From positions 1 through 50,789 of the forward strand of contig CAIYXV010000112.1 of assembly GCA_903930225.1 (NCBI GenBank): a stretch of 50,789 bases of DNA. Reading direction: 5' to 3'. Of this stretch, positions 50,372 to 50,789 are shown one piece after another. The notes beneath the pieces are model-generated. The model ran no database searches. It had not been told where the DNA came from and saw only the letters and a program-made list of their open reading frames with translations. Numbering within the stretch: the stretch's first letter is position 1; each line of letters opens with the position of its first letter. The position numbers were made by a program, and so were the translations under genes. Origin of the DNA: an uncultured bacterium (GTDB lineage: Bacteria; Margulisbacteria; WOR-1; XYC2-FULL-46-14; WPAF01).

Positions 50372-50652
50372 TGGAAATTCAGGGTATTTCAGGTAAACCC
50401 GCAATTGCGGCAAAACCGGAAACAAACAACCAGGCGACGCGCGCCGATGGGGCCAGCTTTTTGGGCTCGATCACGGAAGCGGTAAAAGCGGGAAAGATCG
50501 TTATGCCAGGCGGGACCAATATGGAACAGCTCGATTTTAAGAAGACAAAAGTTAACGGGGAAACGGGTATCAAGGCCGAAGAAACGGAAGAAGAAAAGAT
50601 CAAAGGGTTTCTGACCAGGATAAAAAATATTCTGGATAAATCAAAAAAATAA
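50371..50652 (+). CDS. Small protein of 93 residues, accessory cluster
   Basis: Starts within the stop of the previous gene (TAATG), so translation is coupled. The N-terminal third is polar and flexible (GKPAIAAKPETNNQATRADG). A helix follows (FLGSITEAVKAGKIV), and a lysine/glutamate-rich C-terminal helix ends ILDKSKK. No signal peptide, no membrane segment, no recognised family. It belongs to the P4 operon. Confidence 0.5.
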   Translation: MEIQGISGKPAIAAKPETNNQATRADGASFLGSITEAVKAGKIVMPGGTNMEQLDFKKTKVNGETGIKAEETEEEKIKGFLTRIKNILDKSKK

Positions 50653-50667
50653 AGGAGGTGATACGAG

Positions 50668-50789
50668 ATGATAAATATGGAAGTAGCACTTGACTGCGCG
50701 AAGATGATCGACGACCGTTTGAACCTGCTTGAGCATGTGAACACCTTGACGGCTGATGGAGATGGTTCGACCGATATCAGCACGTCGGA
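50668..50789 (+). CDS. Start of a further small gene, cut by the window end
   Basis: A near-perfect ribosome site, AAAGGAGGTGAT (50651-50662), lies 5 nt before the ATG at 50668. The first 40 codons (beginning INMEVALDCAKMIDDRLNLL) are open and run off the window. The visible part is helical and acidic; no family can be assigned. It shows that the P4 operon continues. Confidence 0.6.
   Translation, partial: MINMEVALDCAKMIDDRLNLLEHVNTLTADGDGSTDISTS

Overview
The window reads as a chromosomal stretch of an uncultured-type, diderm (outer-membrane) bacterium. An outer membrane is suggested by an LptD/OstA-like protein, an O-antigen ligase/polymerase, two lipoproteins and a class A penicillin-binding protein. 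The gene complement (a GuaB3-type IMP dehydrogenase beside guaA, a short LptD, FlgD-like C-terminal domains on secreted proteins, PAGRQ-type palindromes inside genes) fits candidate phyla related to Cyanobacteria, such as WOR-1/Saganbacteria or Margulisbacteria. That placement is inference and is not proven by the sequence. Genes are tightly packed: ATGA overlaps are common and four convergent gene pairs overlap at their 3' ends.

Region 1 (1-9962) is a surface-polysaccharide locus. It holds three GT2 glycosyltransferases (the first truncated by the window edge, the third fused to a membrane module), rfbC and rfbD for dTDP-rhamnose, a YdcF/DUF218 protein, a GT4 glycosyltransferase, an O-antigen polymerase/ligase with C-terminal TPRs, and a polyprenyl-phosphate sugar phosphotransferase. 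Region 2 (9959-12334, minus) is a large secreted beta-rich protein. Region 3 (12394-24079) is a housekeeping run: an rRNA/tRNA methyltransferase, pheS, pheT; then dnaB, an lptD-like gene, tmk, alaS, ruvX, mltG. Region 4 (24060-30435) holds a C39-like cysteine peptidase, a transglutaminase-like lipoprotein, the htrA-guaB3-guaA operon and a YgiT-type zinc-finger gene. Region 5 (30519-32348) encodes an exported coiled-coil protein and a VWA lipoprotein, followed by a terminator and a hairpin repeat. Region 6 (32682-41007) is glyA-ftsE-ftsX-ppiC, convergent with a phosphohexomutase and PBP1A, then a divergent PlsC-like acyltransferase.

Region 7 (about 41400 to the window end) is the accessory part and the most interesting. 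After a block of 75-nt palindromic repeats come nine small to giant genes that I cannot assign to any family: a 62-aa protein, a 131-aa protein, a 69-aa membrane coiled-coil protein, a 385-aa protein with two EF-hand-like loops, a 1921-aa protein made of about six ~200-residue modules with glycine-rich membrane hairpins, a 207-aa coiled-coil protein, and four small proteins. Four promoters in this region share one exact architecture, CAAG-N15-(T/C)CCGAT(A/T)(A/T), which closely resembles the sigma-28 (FliA/SigD/WhiG) class. A fifth copy with identical spacing sits 16 kb away, directly upstream of the signal-peptide-less C39 peptidase. I infer one regulon: a sigma-28-controlled, contact- or export-type system with a translocator-like membrane protein and a candidate peptidase effector. 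The function is a hypothesis; the promoter architecture is read directly from the sequence.

A second pattern concerns ordinary promoters. Several -35/-10 pairs with exact 17-nt spacers place the -10 box only 6-9 nt before the start codon (rfbD, the 791-aa secreted protein, the methyltransferase, dnaB, the YgiT-like gene, plsC), and rfbC and pbp1A have extended -10 boxes close to the start. This implies widespread leaderless mRNAs, alongside conventional Shine-Dalgarno leaders (htrA, glyA, guaB3, the exported coiled-coil protein). No tRNA, rRNA or CRISPR array was found.
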